Source: Bacteroidia bacterium
GTDB taxonomy: Bacteria; Bacteroidota; Bacteroidia; B-17B0; Aurantibacillaceae
Direction: 5' to 3'
DNA: 64,000 bases
NCBI GenBank assembly: GCA_026414605.1
Contig: JAOAIP010000064.1
Location: forward strand, 1 to 64,000
In this document: positions 39,397 to 49,421 of the stretch, in pieces
Position numbering within the stretch: the first letter of the stretch is position 1
How the letters are laid out: every line of letters starts with the position of its first letter
Position numbers and translations under genes: made by a program
Notes under the pieces: model-generated
Told to the model about the DNA's origin: nothing
Seen by the model: only the letters and a program-made list of their open reading frames with translations
Database searches by the model: none

Positions 39397-40332
39397 TTAC
39401 AAATTAAAATCTTTTGTGCAAATAAAAGAAATAGCATACTTGTTTACAATTTGCTTTTCATTGGTGTAATAATAAAATGGCTTGTCATATAATAATGAAA
39501 AATAAAATCCTTTGAAATTAAAATTAATTTGTGGTGAAAATATCCATACATAACCTCCTGTTCCAATTATTGCTTTATCATACCGATAATCTCTCGTTCT
39601 ATATTCGTTTCTCAATTGTATAATAATATTCCAATGTGTATTTAAGGATTTGGATAAAAATAAACTTGTAAAGAAAGTGTTTCCTTTCATATAATAAATA
39701 CTATTGTATCCATTAAATGCTTCTGTTCGGTGGTTCAATACAATTCTGAATTGATATTCAGGAAAATTTTTTTGTAGGAATAATAAAAATACACCTCCAA
39801 AAGCATTAGTAGAAGTTTGCAATGAAGCAGAAAGAGGACGGCCATAATTATCTTCTAAAACATTTTTTGTAAATGGGAATTTTAAGCCACTACCTATAGT
39901 GCATTCAAAATTTGAATGTTTGATGAGTCCATATTTTACACTTAAAATTCCATTGTTCCAACCTTGTGAATAAAGTTTACGAGAAGCATCTGTAAGTTCT
40001 TGTTTTCTAATGTAATATCCAAGTTCAAGGTCGGCGGTAAATTTATTGCTAATACCAAACGAAATAATATTTCCAACATAAGAATACCAAGCGTATTTTA
40101 AATAATGAATATCTGGTTGTTTGTTATTTCCTTCGTAATAGGTATCAGAATAACTATAACGATAATAAGCGATTTCTCTCAATGTGTTTTTACTTAACAA
40201 ACCAACATTCGTGGAACCTACTACTGGATTAGCACTACAGCATTGTGAGTAGATATTTTCATTAAAAAACAAAACTAAAATTACAATTGAACAAATCTTA
40301 AAATAATTATTTTTTAATGGAAAAATTTTCAC
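39397..40332 (-). CDS. Outer membrane beta-barrel-like protein, unknown
   Basis: 311 residues with a GTG start; an in-frame stop lies just upstream and no ATG precedes the conserved part. Signal peptide to about residue 29 (NENIYSQ), then CCSANPVVG. The rest is a series of amphipathic strands rich in Tyr, Phe and Asn (IAYYRYSYSDTYYEGN, then ADLELGYYIRKQEL) ending in Phe-Asn-Leu, as expected for a barrel of 12 or so strands. No substrate is evident. Sandwiched between a lipoprotein gene (9 bases) and ansA (3 bases), so the three may form one uptake/metabolism unit. Confidence 0.7.
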   Translation of the reverse strand: MKIFPLKNNYFKICSIVILVLFFNENIYSQCCSANPVVGSTNVGLLSKNTLREIAYYRYSYSDTYYEGNNKQPDIHYLKYAWYSYVGNIISFGISNKFTADLELGYYIRKQELTDASRKLYSQGWNNGILSVKYGLIKHSNFECTIGSGLKFPFTKNVLEDNYGRPLSASLQTSTNAFGGVFLLFLQKNFPEYQFRIVLNHRTEAFNGYNSIYYMKGNTFFTSLFLSKSLNTHWNIIIQLRNEYRTRDYRYDKAIIGTGGYVWIFSPQINFNFKGFYFSLLYDKPFYYYTNEKQIVNKYAISFICTKDFNL

Positions 40333-40341
40333 TGCTATAAA

Positions 40342-40701
40342 TTACGGATTCACAAGAATAGTAATTTGTCCAATACCACGATTACTCTTGGCATCTGTTA
40401 CCGTGCATTTTACGATATTTTCTCCTGCAACACTTGAACAACAAGGTGAAAATGTAACGGTATTGCCACTACCTAATATATTGGATATTGTATTGACTTC
40501 CCATTGATAGGTAACGCTTCCTTGAGCCCCTTCCACATACGCAGTAATAACAGATTCTTGACCTAATCTTATACTTGTTTTATCAGCAATTAAACTTACT
40601 TTTACAGTACTGGTTGAATTGTTATCATTTGTATTTGGAGCAGATTTCTTTTTACATCCTAAAATTAAAAATAAAGATAGTGTAATGATTACTGGTCTCA
40701 T
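40342..40701 (-). CDS. Lipoprotein with a single Ig/PKD-like domain
   Basis: 119 residues. Lipobox LILGC, so Cys-16 is lipidated; a Lys/Asn/Ser linker leads to one Ig-like domain (VKVSLIADKTSIRLGQ, SVTYQWEV, IVKCTVTDAKS). A CC pair in the domain mirrors the CC at the start of the mature barrel protein next door. Probably an accessory lipoprotein of that barrel, by inference from the tight operon. Confidence 0.75.
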   Translation of the reverse strand: MRPVIITLSLFLILGCKKKSAPNTNDNNSTSTVKVSLIADKTSIRLGQESVITAYVEGAQGSVTYQWEVNTISNILGSGNTVTFSPCCSSVAGENIVKCTVTDAKSNRGIGQITILVNP

Positions 40702-40713
40702 ATTTTTTTGTTA

Positions 40714-40721
40714 CAAAGTTA
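40714..40721 (-). promoter_or_regulatory. Candidate -7 box of the lipoprotein-barrel-ansA operon
   Basis: Minus strand 40721-40714 reads TAACTTTG, matching TAnnTTTG, 12 bases before the lipoprotein ATG. No clear -33 box. Confidence 0.45.
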
Positions 40722-40797
40722 CAAAATTTTTGGTAATGAGAAGTTTAAACAGGTAATTATTTTTTGATAAACATTATTTATATTTCAGCAAAAAATT

Positions 40798-43206
40798 ATG
40801 ATTAAAAATTATTTATGGTTCCTTTTGATATTTGGGGCTCAATGGAGCATTTCTCAATCATTAAATTGTCAGAAACTTAAGAGTACTCAGCAAATCACCA
40901 GTTTGTATTATTCGCCAGAAAATTTAAGAAGTGATACATTTGATGTGTTGCATTATGACATTCATTTGGAAGTGGATGTTTCTACAAACCAAATAAAAGG
41001 ATTTACAAATGTAAAAGTTATACCTAAAATGAACAATCAATCCTCTATTCGTTTGGATTTGCTCAAAATGACTATTGATTCTATCAAAGTAAATACTATT
41101 GCTACAACACATTCTTACAATGATACTTTATTAAACATATCTTTTGGAAGTAGTAAAAATATCGGAGATACTTGTATAATAAGCATTTATTATCATGGGG
41201 TTCCACAAGTAGATCCTTCGGGTTGGGGGGGCTTTTATTTCAATGGAAATTATGCATTTAATTTAGGTGTAGGTTTTGCTTCTGTACCGCATAATTTTGG
41301 AAGAGTTTGGTTCCCTTGTTTTGATAATTTTGTTGAAAAAAGTTTGTACGATTTTTTCATCATCACGGATACTACAAAGTTTGCTTATTCTAATGGTGTT
41401 TTAATGAGTGATACTATCATTAATGCTAAAAGAATTCGGCATTGGCGAATGAATCAAGAAATACCATCTTATTTGGCTTCTGTTGCAGTAGCAGATTATG
41501 TTCCATTAAAATCGGTGATAAGTACACCTTCTCACACATTGCCTGTTGTTATTGCTGCTCGTGCTTCAGATACGAATGCTGTAAAAGCGGCTTTTGTGCA
41601 TTTACCAAATGCAGTTAATATCTTTGAAAACAAATACGGCTTATATCGTTGGGATAGAGTAGGGTATTGTATGGTGCCTTTTAATAGCGGTGCGATGGAA
41701 CATGCTACCAATATCGCCTATCCTCAATTAGCCATTGGAAATACGAATTATGAAGCCCCACTGATGGCACACGAATTATCACATCATTGGTGGGGAGACC
41801 TTGTAACTTGTGAAACACAAGAAGATATGTGGTTAAACGAAGGAATGGCAACTTACAGTGAGATGATTTTTCTTGAAAATCTATATGGATACTCACAATA
41901 TCAAAGTCAATTGCAGTCAATGATCAATGAAATGATTCAATTTGGTAACTTTAAAGAACAGCAGTATTGGGCAGTATCTGGTGTTCCAGCACAATATACT
42001 TATGGCGACCATGTGTACAAAAAAGGTGCAATAGTGGCTCACAACTTAAGGGTGTATATGGGTGATTCCCTATTTTTTAGTGGATTAAAATATGTTTTAA
42101 ATCAAAAAGCATTTCAAAATATGAATAGTGCTGAATTTCAAACCTTGCTTCAAAATTATTCAGGATTAAATCTTAATGACTTTTTTAATAATTGGGTTTT
42201 TAATGGTGGTTATCCTGTCTTTTCAATTGATTCAGCAGTTTATCAAAATATCAGCACTAACACTTATCTTGCAAAAGTATTTATCAAACAAAAGTTACAT
42301 GGTGCACCAAATTATTTTAATAATGTTCCTCTCCGAATTGCTTTTTTTAATAATAACTGGACACCTTATTATATCAATACTGTATTGTCAGGGAGTACGA
42401 GTGTGATTACTACAACACTCTCATTTTTACCATCATTTGAAATTTTGAATTATGATAAACGTTTGGCGTATGCATCTGTGGGAGATGTACAAATTATCAA
42501 GAATACAGGCAATGTATTTTTCAACAATGCCAAAGTGAGTTTTAATGTTTTGAATAAAGGACAAGATTCGTCCTTTGTATATGTAGAACATCATTTTGCT
42601 GCACCAGATACTCAACCTATAATTCAAAATGGAGATAGAAGATATAAGTTTTCAAATCAACACTATTGGAAAATCACAGGAAAATTAAGCAATGGTTTTT
42701 ACGCAAAACTACGTTTGAATTACAATGGAAATATAACGTATTCGGGCTATGGTTGTATGGATACTTGTTTAACATCTATAAATGCAGATAGTATTGTTGT
42801 CTTGTATAGAAGTAAAACAAATGAAAAATGGAGAGAAGTTCCTTTTATAAAATATCCATCGGGAACAAAAGCAGGAATGCTGCTGGTGGATAGTGTAAAA
42901 TTAGGCGAATACACCTTTGCTAATAAAAATGGATACTATGTAAATGTTGGCATTCAAGAAAATAAAATACATTCTCAAAGAATTTCAATTTATCCTAATC
43001 CTTCACAACAAAAGATTTTTTTATCTGCTAATGTCTCAAAAGATACAGATATTTATATTGAAACAATAGATGGAAAAAGAATAAAAAAGATGCGATTATT
43101 TGAAAAAGATAAAAGCATTAATATCTCTGATTTATCCAATGGGACGTATATTCTATGGTATGTATTGAATGATGTAAAATACTATGGACAGTTTATTAAG
43201 GAGTAA
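40798..43206 (+). CDS. Secreted M1 family aminopeptidase with T9SS type A sorting domain
   Basis: 802 residues. Signal peptide to about residue 20. The M1 catalytic domain has GAMEH at 298-302 (the exopeptidase GxMEN motif, with His for Asn) and HELSH at 325-329 with Glu-348 (HExxH-x18-E), so the zinc site is complete. Residues from about 725 form a type A T9SS domain (ISIYPNPSQQKIFL, ISDLSNGTYILWYV, GQFIKE). It should cleave N-terminal residues from peptides outside the cell, feeding on protein. First of three T9SS hydrolases in a row. TATATTTC at 40779-40786 is a weak -7 box. Confidence 0.93.
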   Translation: MIKNYLWFLLIFGAQWSISQSLNCQKLKSTQQITSLYYSPENLRSDTFDVLHYDIHLEVDVSTNQIKGFTNVKVIPKMNNQSSIRLDLLKMTIDSIKVNTIATTHSYNDTLLNISFGSSKNIGDTCIISIYYHGVPQVDPSGWGGFYFNGNYAFNLGVGFASVPHNFGRVWFPCFDNFVEKSLYDFFIITDTTKFAYSNGVLMSDTIINAKRIRHWRMNQEIPSYLASVAVADYVPLKSVISTPSHTLPVVIAARASDTNAVKAAFVHLPNAVNIFENKYGLYRWDRVGYCMVPFNSGAMEHATNIAYPQLAIGNTNYEAPLMAHELSHHWWGDLVTCETQEDMWLNEGMATYSEMIFLENLYGYSQYQSQLQSMINEMIQFGNFKEQQYWAVSGVPAQYTYGDHVYKKGAIVAHNLRVYMGDSLFFSGLKYVLNQKAFQNMNSAEFQTLLQNYSGLNLNDFFNNWVFNGGYPVFSIDSAVYQNISTNTYLAKVFIKQKLHGAPNYFNNVPLRIAFFNNNWTPYYINTVLSGSTSVITTTLSFLPSFEILNYDKRLAYASVGDVQIIKNTGNVFFNNAKVSFNVLNKGQDSSFVYVEHHFAAPDTQPIIQNGDRRYKFSNQHYWKITGKLSNGFYAKLRLNYNGNITYSGYGCMDTCLTSINADSIVVLYRSKTNEKWREVPFIKYPSGTKAGMLLVDSVKLGEYTFANKNGYYVNVGIQENKIHSQRISIYPNPSQQKIFLSANVSKDTDIYIETIDGKRIKKMRLFEKDKSINISDLSNGTYILWYVLNDVKYYGQFIKE

Positions 43207-43244
43207 TTTGTTGATTTTATTAGAATAAAAAATATTACTACCCA

Positions 43245-43391
43245 GCACTTCAAAATTAACCACAATAATTAGTTGAAAGTTGAAAGTTGAAAGTATTAAA
43301 ACACTACATCATTATATTGAAAAATATTTCCTTTTACTTTCAAACTTTATACTTTTCACTTTTTACTAATGCGTTCTTTGTGGTAAAATAT
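43245..43391. repeat. 145-bp dispersed repeat, copy 1
   Basis: Runs from CACTTCAAAATTAAC through a block of three GTTGAAA units, CATCATTATATTGAAAA, TATTTCCTTTTACTTTCAAA and TTTTCACTTTTTACTAAT to GGTAAAATAT. The reverse complement at 52108-52260 matches nearly throughout. Its two ends are partly complementary, giving a foldback. It fills the gap between the convergent M1 peptidase and lipase genes; the remaining 90 bases there hold nothing I recognise. Confidence 0.8.
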
Positions 43392-43444
43392 CACCTGATT
43401 AGTTATACAGAAAAATAAATGGATTATAAGTTTATTAGTACCAA

Positions 43445-45418
43445 TTAATTTTTAATTAACTTTTTATTGATAGATTGATTGTTTTCAAAAATGATTTGCA
43501 CATTATAAAATCCATTAGATAAAGAAGAAACATCAAGTGAATAATCTAATGAATTTACATTTGTTACATCTAATACAGATTTTCCCGCTATATCAAAAAT
43601 TTTAATGTCTTTAATTTTAATTGGTGATTGAAGTGTAATAAAGTTTTGAGAAGGATTAGGAAATAAAATTACATTGCTTTGTAATTCACTTAAATCAAAT
43701 TCATTGATATAAGTAATATTCATTATACTGTACGAAAAGCATATTGGATAATAAACAGAATAATCGTTTGGTACTGCATTAAAGCGAAGATAGTAAGTTT
43801 TAGGCAATAAAGTTACAGAAGTGTCAATGTAATTTTTACCATTATTATTAAATCCTAACACAACATTATTAGTTGTAGAATCTATGATGCTACTATTCAA
43901 ACTAAAACTTGAAATATCCCAAAGTTGAAGTTGTAATTTTGCAGTAAATGGGATTTTAATTTTGAAATAATCATAATCAATTATTGGCTTGTCTTGTGGC
44001 TGACGAGAATTGATAAACCAATATTTTGTATTAGGACTAATCTCATAAGCCAATGTTGAAATATCTGGTTCATCCATATTCATTGTATTGTAAGAAGGAA
44101 ATGTGTGTATATGATTATGCCAAACATTAAAGAGTGTATTGTCAGGTAAATTAAAAGTATCGGCTACATTTGGATAATAATTATTTAAATTGGCACTGTA
44201 ATCGGGCACTACATCGTCACCGCTATTTAATCCACCACTACCTATAATGCAACTAAAATCTAAATCATTTGGTAATAATTTGGCATTTAATCCATAAATA
44301 ACATCATTGGCAGAACCATTACAATTTACATCATAATTGTAATAACTATCATAATTTTGAATTAAATTTTCTAAACCACCAAATAAGAATGTGCCAGGCA
44401 GAGCATCCGTCATACTCCAATATGTTGTTCGCAAATCTCTAACGGCTTCTGAATAATCATCTAATCCTACAAATCCTTCTAAACCACCTAATGATGCATT
44501 ACTACCACCATGAGGTGTGCCTACTGTAGCAAGTTTAGCAATATGATGTTTTCCATCTAATTGATAGTATGACGGATTTTGTAGGTATTGACGAGATGCC
44601 AAACCTCCCATGCTATGACCTACTAATATTACTTTATTCTTTCCTGTTTTTTGCATAATCAATTTTACTGCATCTTTTACAGCATACCCTTGTTTATAGA
44701 TAGCCGACTGATTGGACAACACAGTATTATTAAAAACAGTACCATTAGGATTTACATCAAAGTTTAATGTGTACATATCAGCATTTTGAATGTTACTTAA
44801 ATTTGTAAACATATAGTAATCATTGTAACTACAAGTAGAATTATTGGCATCCATATTTAAACACGCATCTATTCTGCCACCATAACTCCATCCATAATAT
44901 GCTTGTAAACTTCCCAATAAAGGATTCCATGTATCACTACTTGAGTTCAATCCGTGTATAAACAATATCGGATAAGGTAAATGAATATCATTAATTACAC
45001 TGTTTTGAATATTAATGGTTTGAGCAAGGTAAAAATCATTATTACTTTCATTGGACTCATTATTATAATTTCCTACATCAATTTTTAATAGAATGTAATT
45101 AGTCCCACTATTTGAATAATTTCCAGGTATTGGATAAATGAATGGAAAAACATAATTGCTATTAGCACTAATTGATGGAATAGACACAACATTCAATACA
45201 GTAGCATCACTATACGATGGACTACTATTCAAATAAAATGCAACCTTGGACTTATTAGAAACTTGATTACCGATGTTTTTAATAGTGATAGTAAAAGTTA
45301 ATAATTGTCCTTTTTGATAATTAGTTGGATTGATAGTATAATTTCCAACAGTGAGATCTGGTTGAGCAAAAGAAACCAGAGAAATCATTAAAATAATGAT
45401 TAAATAATGATATCTCAT
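43445..45418 (-). CDS. Secreted lipase/esterase-like alpha/beta hydrolase, CARDB + T9SS domains
   Basis: 657 residues. Signal peptide to about residue 18 (SLVSFAQ). A CARDB-like Ig domain follows (about 20-130: VGNYTINPTNYQKGQLL, TITIKNIGNQVS). Then an alpha/beta hydrolase domain: oxyanion FIHGLNSSSDTW, nucleophile elbow GHSMGG with Ser-269, and VGTPHGGS as in triacylglycerol lipases. The C-terminal 75 residues are a type A T9SS domain (LFPNPSQNFITL, LSNGFYNVQIIF). It probably hydrolyses esters or lipids outside the cell. Own promoter likely: TAAATTTG on the minus strand at 45445-45438. Confidence 0.88.
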   Translation of the reverse strand: MRYHYLIIILMISLVSFAQPDLTVGNYTINPTNYQKGQLLTFTITIKNIGNQVSNKSKVAFYLNSSPSYSDATVLNVVSIPSISANSNYVFPFIYPIPGNYSNSGTNYILLKIDVGNYNNESNESNNDFYLAQTINIQNSVINDIHLPYPILFIHGLNSSSDTWNPLLGSLQAYYGWSYGGRIDACLNMDANNSTCSYNDYYMFTNLSNIQNADMYTLNFDVNPNGTVFNNTVLSNQSAIYKQGYAVKDAVKLIMQKTGKNKVILVGHSMGGLASRQYLQNPSYYQLDGKHHIAKLATVGTPHGGSNASLGGLEGFVGLDDYSEAVRDLRTTYWSMTDALPGTFLFGGLENLIQNYDSYYNYDVNCNGSANDVIYGLNAKLLPNDLDFSCIIGSGGLNSGDDVVPDYSANLNNYYPNVADTFNLPDNTLFNVWHNHIHTFPSYNTMNMDEPDISTLAYEISPNTKYWFINSRQPQDKPIIDYDYFKIKIPFTAKLQLQLWDISSFSLNSSIIDSTTNNVVLGFNNNGKNYIDTSVTLLPKTYYLRFNAVPNDYSVYYPICFSYSIMNITYINEFDLSELQSNVILFPNPSQNFITLQSPIKIKDIKIFDIAGKSVLDVTNVNSLDYSLDVSSLSNGFYNVQIIFENNQSINKKLIKN

Positions 45419-45437
45419 AGAAAATTATTTGAGTAAG

Positions 45438-45445
45438 CAAATTTA
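45438..45445 (-). promoter_or_regulatory. Candidate -7 box of the lipase-like gene
   Basis: Minus strand 45445-45438 reads TAAATTTG, matching TAnnTTTG, 20 bases before the ATG at 45418. No clear -33 box. Confidence 0.4.
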
Positions 45446-45562
45446 CGAAGTATTTTTGATATATGAAAATAAAAATATAGAACCGCTACTAAGATATCTT
45501 TATGATAGTATCTTTCAAATCTTCAAATATATTCCTTATATTTCCCAAAAAATTTAAACTTT

Positions 45563-48346
45563 ATGAAAACAATTAAACTAATAGCATTATTTTATGTGGG
45601 ATTATTTCTCCACCTCAAATCAAATGGACAGAATTTTTCATCCAACTATCTTCCTCATACAATTATTCTCAAAGTAAAACCTGAATATAGAGGATATTGC
45701 CAATTAAATGAAATTAAACATCCTGACATTCTACAGGTTTTTCAAAAATATCAAATTACTTCAGTAAAAAAGAAATTTCCTGAACAACAACCACCAAGAG
45801 AAAAATACAATAAATGGGGAATGCCATTAGTAGATTTGTCATTAATTTATGAATTAAAATGTGCTGATAATACCTCGTTGGAAAAAATTATTAATGCCCT
45901 TAAACAAACTCCTTATTTTGTATATGTAGAACCCTACTATATTCCTCAATTGCTTTATACACCTAATGATCCAGGTACTTCGTTACAATATGCTTTGACC
46001 AACATCCAAGCATACAACGCTTGGAATATACATCAAGGCGATACTAATTATGTAGTAGGAATTATCGATACAGGTACAGATCCCACGCACTCTGATTTAC
46101 AAGGAAATATCAAAAAGAATTATAATGATCCCATTAATGGTGTAGATGATGATGGCGATGGATATGTTGATAACTTTCAAGGATGGGATGTAGGAATGAA
46201 TGATAATGACCCAACGTGGCAAGGCAATGCACATGGTGTTCACGTCAGTGGAATTGCTGCAGCATCAACAGATAATGGTATTGGAATGGCTGGTGTTGGA
46301 TTTAAATGTAAATTCTTGCCTGTGAAAGTGGCCGATGCACAAGGAAATTTAGTTGCAGCATTTGATGGTATTAAGTATGCGGCAGAACATGGTTGCAAAG
46401 TCATCAACTGTTCTTGGGGAAGCACAGCCGGTGGGCAATATGGTCAAGATATTGTTAATTATGCGACATTCAATTATGATGCATTAGTAGTAGCGGCTTG
46501 TGGAAATAATAATCAAGATCAAGAATTTTATCCCGCAGCGTACGACAATGTTTTAGCCGTTGCAAGTACAGACAACAATGATATTAAAAGTAGTTTTTCA
46601 AATTATGGCTATTATGTAGGCATCAGTGCTCCTGGTGAAAACATTTATTCTACTTGGTCTGGTAATAATTATTTAATTAGTAGTGGAACTTCTATGGCAT
46701 CGCCTTGTGTAGCAGGTGCTGCGGCATTAGTAAGATCGTATTTTCCATCTTACAACGCTTTACAAATTATGTATCGCTTAAAACAAACTGCTGATAATAT
46801 CTATGGGCTTTCTGGTAATTCCTCTTATCAAAACAAACTTGGTACAGGAAGATTAAATCTATATCGTGCTTTGAATGATCCAAACGCACCTTATGTAGTT
46901 TATCAAAATATCAATGTAACAGACAATAATAATGGATTATTTACAAATGGTGATACATTGCGAATTAGCGGTGTATTTAAAAATTATTTGGATAATGCTT
47001 CTAATCTCACAGCAACATTGACTTGCCTTTCTCCAACTGTTCAAATAGCACCCTTAACCAATACTCTTTATATTGGAACACTTAATACCTTAGCGAGTGT
47101 AAATCATTCTTTATCTCCATTTTTATTCAAAGTTAATTTCAATTATGCACCCAATACACCTGTTACTTTTAAAATCCAAATTTCAAACGGTACGAATACT
47201 TGGACACAATTCTTTTATGTGTATATGAATGCAACTTACATCAATATTACTGTTAATGATGTTTTTTCTACAGGAACAAGCAACGGACGAATAGGATATA
47301 ATAATATCAATCAAACTCAAGGATTAGGATATACATACAATGGAAATAACTTACTCTATGAAGCAGGACTAATGTTTGGTGTATCCACTACCAGTGTATC
47401 GAATTGTGTGAGAAATCAAAGTGGGGGCTACGATAATGAATTTAGTACTGTTTCACCAATAGTCAAAATACCCGCAAGTTCTGCATTGAGTGATATGGAT
47501 ACTTATGCTAAATTTAATGATGCAGCATCATCTACACCTATGAATGTAGAAGTAGAACAAAGAACTTATGCTTGGAGCACATCTCCGAATACTAAGTTTA
47601 TTATATGGGAATATGTCTTTAAGAACAACCAATCATCAACGCTTAATAATTTTTATGCAGGAATTTTTGCGGACTTTGATATAGATGCTTCTTCTTTTGC
47701 AGATAATAAATGTGCTTATGATGCAACAACAAAAATGGGTTATACTTATAGAACTTCGGGAACGCCTTTGTATGCTGGAATTAAATTATTAACACATACT
47801 GCTACCCCTGTGTTTTATGGCATAGATAATATCTCGGGCGGGGCTGGTGGAGTTGATTTATACGATGGTTATGACAAATCTGAAAAATATACTACACTTT
47901 CTACTCAACGCCTCAATGCCGGTCAAGGATCAACGGGAAATGATGTTATAGAAGTAATGTCTGCAGGTCCATTTACTATACCCAGTGGGCAAACTATCAA
48001 AGTAGCATTTGCACTCATTGCAGGAGATAGTTTACAAGACCTCATAAACTCTGCAAATCAAGCACAAATAATGTATGATAATTTGCCAACAACAATTAAA
48101 AATAATATCGCCCAATTTCCAATTCAAGTTTATCCAAATCCTGCGAATGAATGGATTTACATTATTTCAAAAGATAATAGTTTAAAGAACTTACAAGTTT
48201 TTGATATTACAGGAAAAATTATTTATGATCAATCGTTTAATGAAAATGTGTTTTCTGTTTTGGTTAAAAATTGGGCAAAAGGAATGTATTTTATTAAAAT
48301 AAACACAAAGGATAAAAATTATACTCACAAAGTAATCATAGAATAA
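45563..48346 (+). CDS. Secreted subtilisin-like (S8) protease with T9SS type A sorting domain
   Basis: 927 residues. Signal peptide to about residue 23 (KSNGQNF). The propeptide-like segment is about 25-140. The catalytic domain has Asp-169 (GIIDTGTDPTHSD), His-224 (GNAHGVHVSG) and Ser-377 (SSGTSMASPCVAG); the triad is complete. An acidic D-rich loop after the Asp (GVDDDGDGYVDN) looks like a calcium site. About 350 residues of beta-rich sequence follow, and the type A T9SS domain ends the protein (VYPNPANEWIYI, AKGMYFIKINT). Predicted extracellular endoprotease that would supply peptides to the M1 aminopeptidase. A weak -7 box, TATATTTC, lies at 45537-45544. Confidence 0.94.
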   Translation: MKTIKLIALFYVGLFLHLKSNGQNFSSNYLPHTIILKVKPEYRGYCQLNEIKHPDILQVFQKYQITSVKKKFPEQQPPREKYNKWGMPLVDLSLIYELKCADNTSLEKIINALKQTPYFVYVEPYYIPQLLYTPNDPGTSLQYALTNIQAYNAWNIHQGDTNYVVGIIDTGTDPTHSDLQGNIKKNYNDPINGVDDDGDGYVDNFQGWDVGMNDNDPTWQGNAHGVHVSGIAAASTDNGIGMAGVGFKCKFLPVKVADAQGNLVAAFDGIKYAAEHGCKVINCSWGSTAGGQYGQDIVNYATFNYDALVVAACGNNNQDQEFYPAAYDNVLAVASTDNNDIKSSFSNYGYYVGISAPGENIYSTWSGNNYLISSGTSMASPCVAGAAALVRSYFPSYNALQIMYRLKQTADNIYGLSGNSSYQNKLGTGRLNLYRALNDPNAPYVVYQNINVTDNNNGLFTNGDTLRISGVFKNYLDNASNLTATLTCLSPTVQIAPLTNTLYIGTLNTLASVNHSLSPFLFKVNFNYAPNTPVTFKIQISNGTNTWTQFFYVYMNATYINITVNDVFSTGTSNGRIGYNNINQTQGLGYTYNGNNLLYEAGLMFGVSTTSVSNCVRNQSGGYDNEFSTVSPIVKIPASSALSDMDTYAKFNDAASSTPMNVEVEQRTYAWSTSPNTKFIIWEYVFKNNQSSTLNNFYAGIFADFDIDASSFADNKCAYDATTKMGYTYRTSGTPLYAGIKLLTHTATPVFYGIDNISGGAGGVDLYDGYDKSEKYTTLSTQRLNAGQGSTGNDVIEVMSAGPFTIPSGQTIKVAFALIAGDSLQDLINSANQAQIMYDNLPTTIKNNIAQFPIQVYPNPANEWIYIISKDNSLKNLQVFDITGKIIYDQSFNENVFSVLVKNWAKGMYFIKINTKDKNYTHKVIIE

Positions 48347-48368
48347 TAAAGAACATTAGTCAAGGAAA

Positions 48369-48401
48369 TTTGTAGAATTCACTGCATTCTATTTATTTTT
48401 G
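48369..48401 (+). promoter_or_regulatory. Promoter of dapA
   Basis: TTTG at 48369-48372, 21 bases, TATTTTTG at 48394-48401. The predicted start site near 48408 leaves a leader of about 107 bases, unusually long here. Its last part (48474-48504, TTTTACTTTATACTTTCAAC and flanks) resembles part of the 145-bp dispersed repeat. Confidence 0.6.
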
Positions 48402-48514
48402 CCACATACTAATATCTTTAATTACAAAAATGCCGATAATTAACCATTAACTTCTATTTTTCCCCACGGGACTTTTTATTTTTTACTTTATACTTTCAAC
48501 TTAAATTTTTTTCT

Positions 48515-49399
48515 ATGCAAACGGACTTATTAAAAGGCACAGGCGTAGCAATTGTAACGCCATTTACTAAAAAAGGAGACATTGATGAAAAAGCACTTCG
48601 TAAATTAGTTCAACATCTCATTAAAGGGAAAGTTGAATACATTGTTGTACTTGGAACAACGGGCGAAAGCGTTACTTTATCAAAAGATGAAAAGAAAAAA
48701 GTAATTGATATTATAGTTTCCGAAAACAACAAAAAACTACCACTTGTATTAGGTGTTGGTGGAAATAATACTCAAGACATTTTAAATGATTTAAAAACAT
48801 TTAATCTTTCAGATTTTACGGCCATCTTATCGGTATCGCCTTATTACAATAAACCCTCGCAAGAAGGCATTTATCAACACTACAAAGCCATTGCAAAAGC
48901 ATCACCTTTACCCATTATATTATACAATGTTCCTGGTAGAACTTCATCTAATATCCAATGGCAAACAACTATTCGCTTAGCCAATGATTTCAAAAACATT
49001 ATTGGAATTAAAGAAGCATCTGGAAATGTTGAACAAATAATGAAAATAATTTATCATAAGCCAAAAAACTTTTTAGTCATCAGTGGAGATGATAATTTGA
49101 CATTACCGCTCATTGCAGCAGGTGCAGATGGTGTTATTTCGGTAGTTGCCAATGCTTATCCCAAAAAATTCTCTGATATGGTGCGATATGCACTCAAAGG
49201 GGACTTTGAAAAAGCCCGTAAAGAACATTATTCTTTGATGTTTTTTACAGAACAATTGTTTGCAGATGGAAATCCTGGCGGAATTAAATTTGCTCTTAGT
49301 GAAATGGGCATTATCCAGCCATATTTACGTTTGCCATTAGTATTGCCTAATAAACAAGTTCAATCAGAAATTAAAAAGTGGATAAAAATAATTGGTTAG
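48515..49399 (+). CDS. dapA: 4-hydroxy-tetrahydrodipicolinate synthase
   Basis: 294 residues, standard length. TTGESVTLSKDEK near residue 45, Tyr-137 (LYNVPGRTS) and the Schiff-base Lys-166 (GIKEASGN) are in place. It condenses pyruvate with aspartate semialdehyde, the first step toward diaminopimelate and lysine. The start has TTCT-ATG. A PRTase gene follows 22 bases after the stop, probably on the same transcript. Confidence 0.97.
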   Translation: MQTDLLKGTGVAIVTPFTKKGDIDEKALRKLVQHLIKGKVEYIVVLGTTGESVTLSKDEKKKVIDIIVSENNKKLPLVLGVGGNNTQDILNDLKTFNLSDFTAILSVSPYYNKPSQEGIYQHYKAIAKASPLPIILYNVPGRTSSNIQWQTTIRLANDFKNIIGIKEASGNVEQIMKIIYHKPKNFLVISGDDNLTLPLIAAGADGVISVVANAYPKKFSDMVRYALKGDFEKARKEHYSLMFFTEQLFADGNPGGIKFALSEMGIIQPYLRLPLVLPNKQVQSEIKKWIKIIG

Positions 49400-49421
49400 T
49401 AATTACAAAAATGAATTATTT

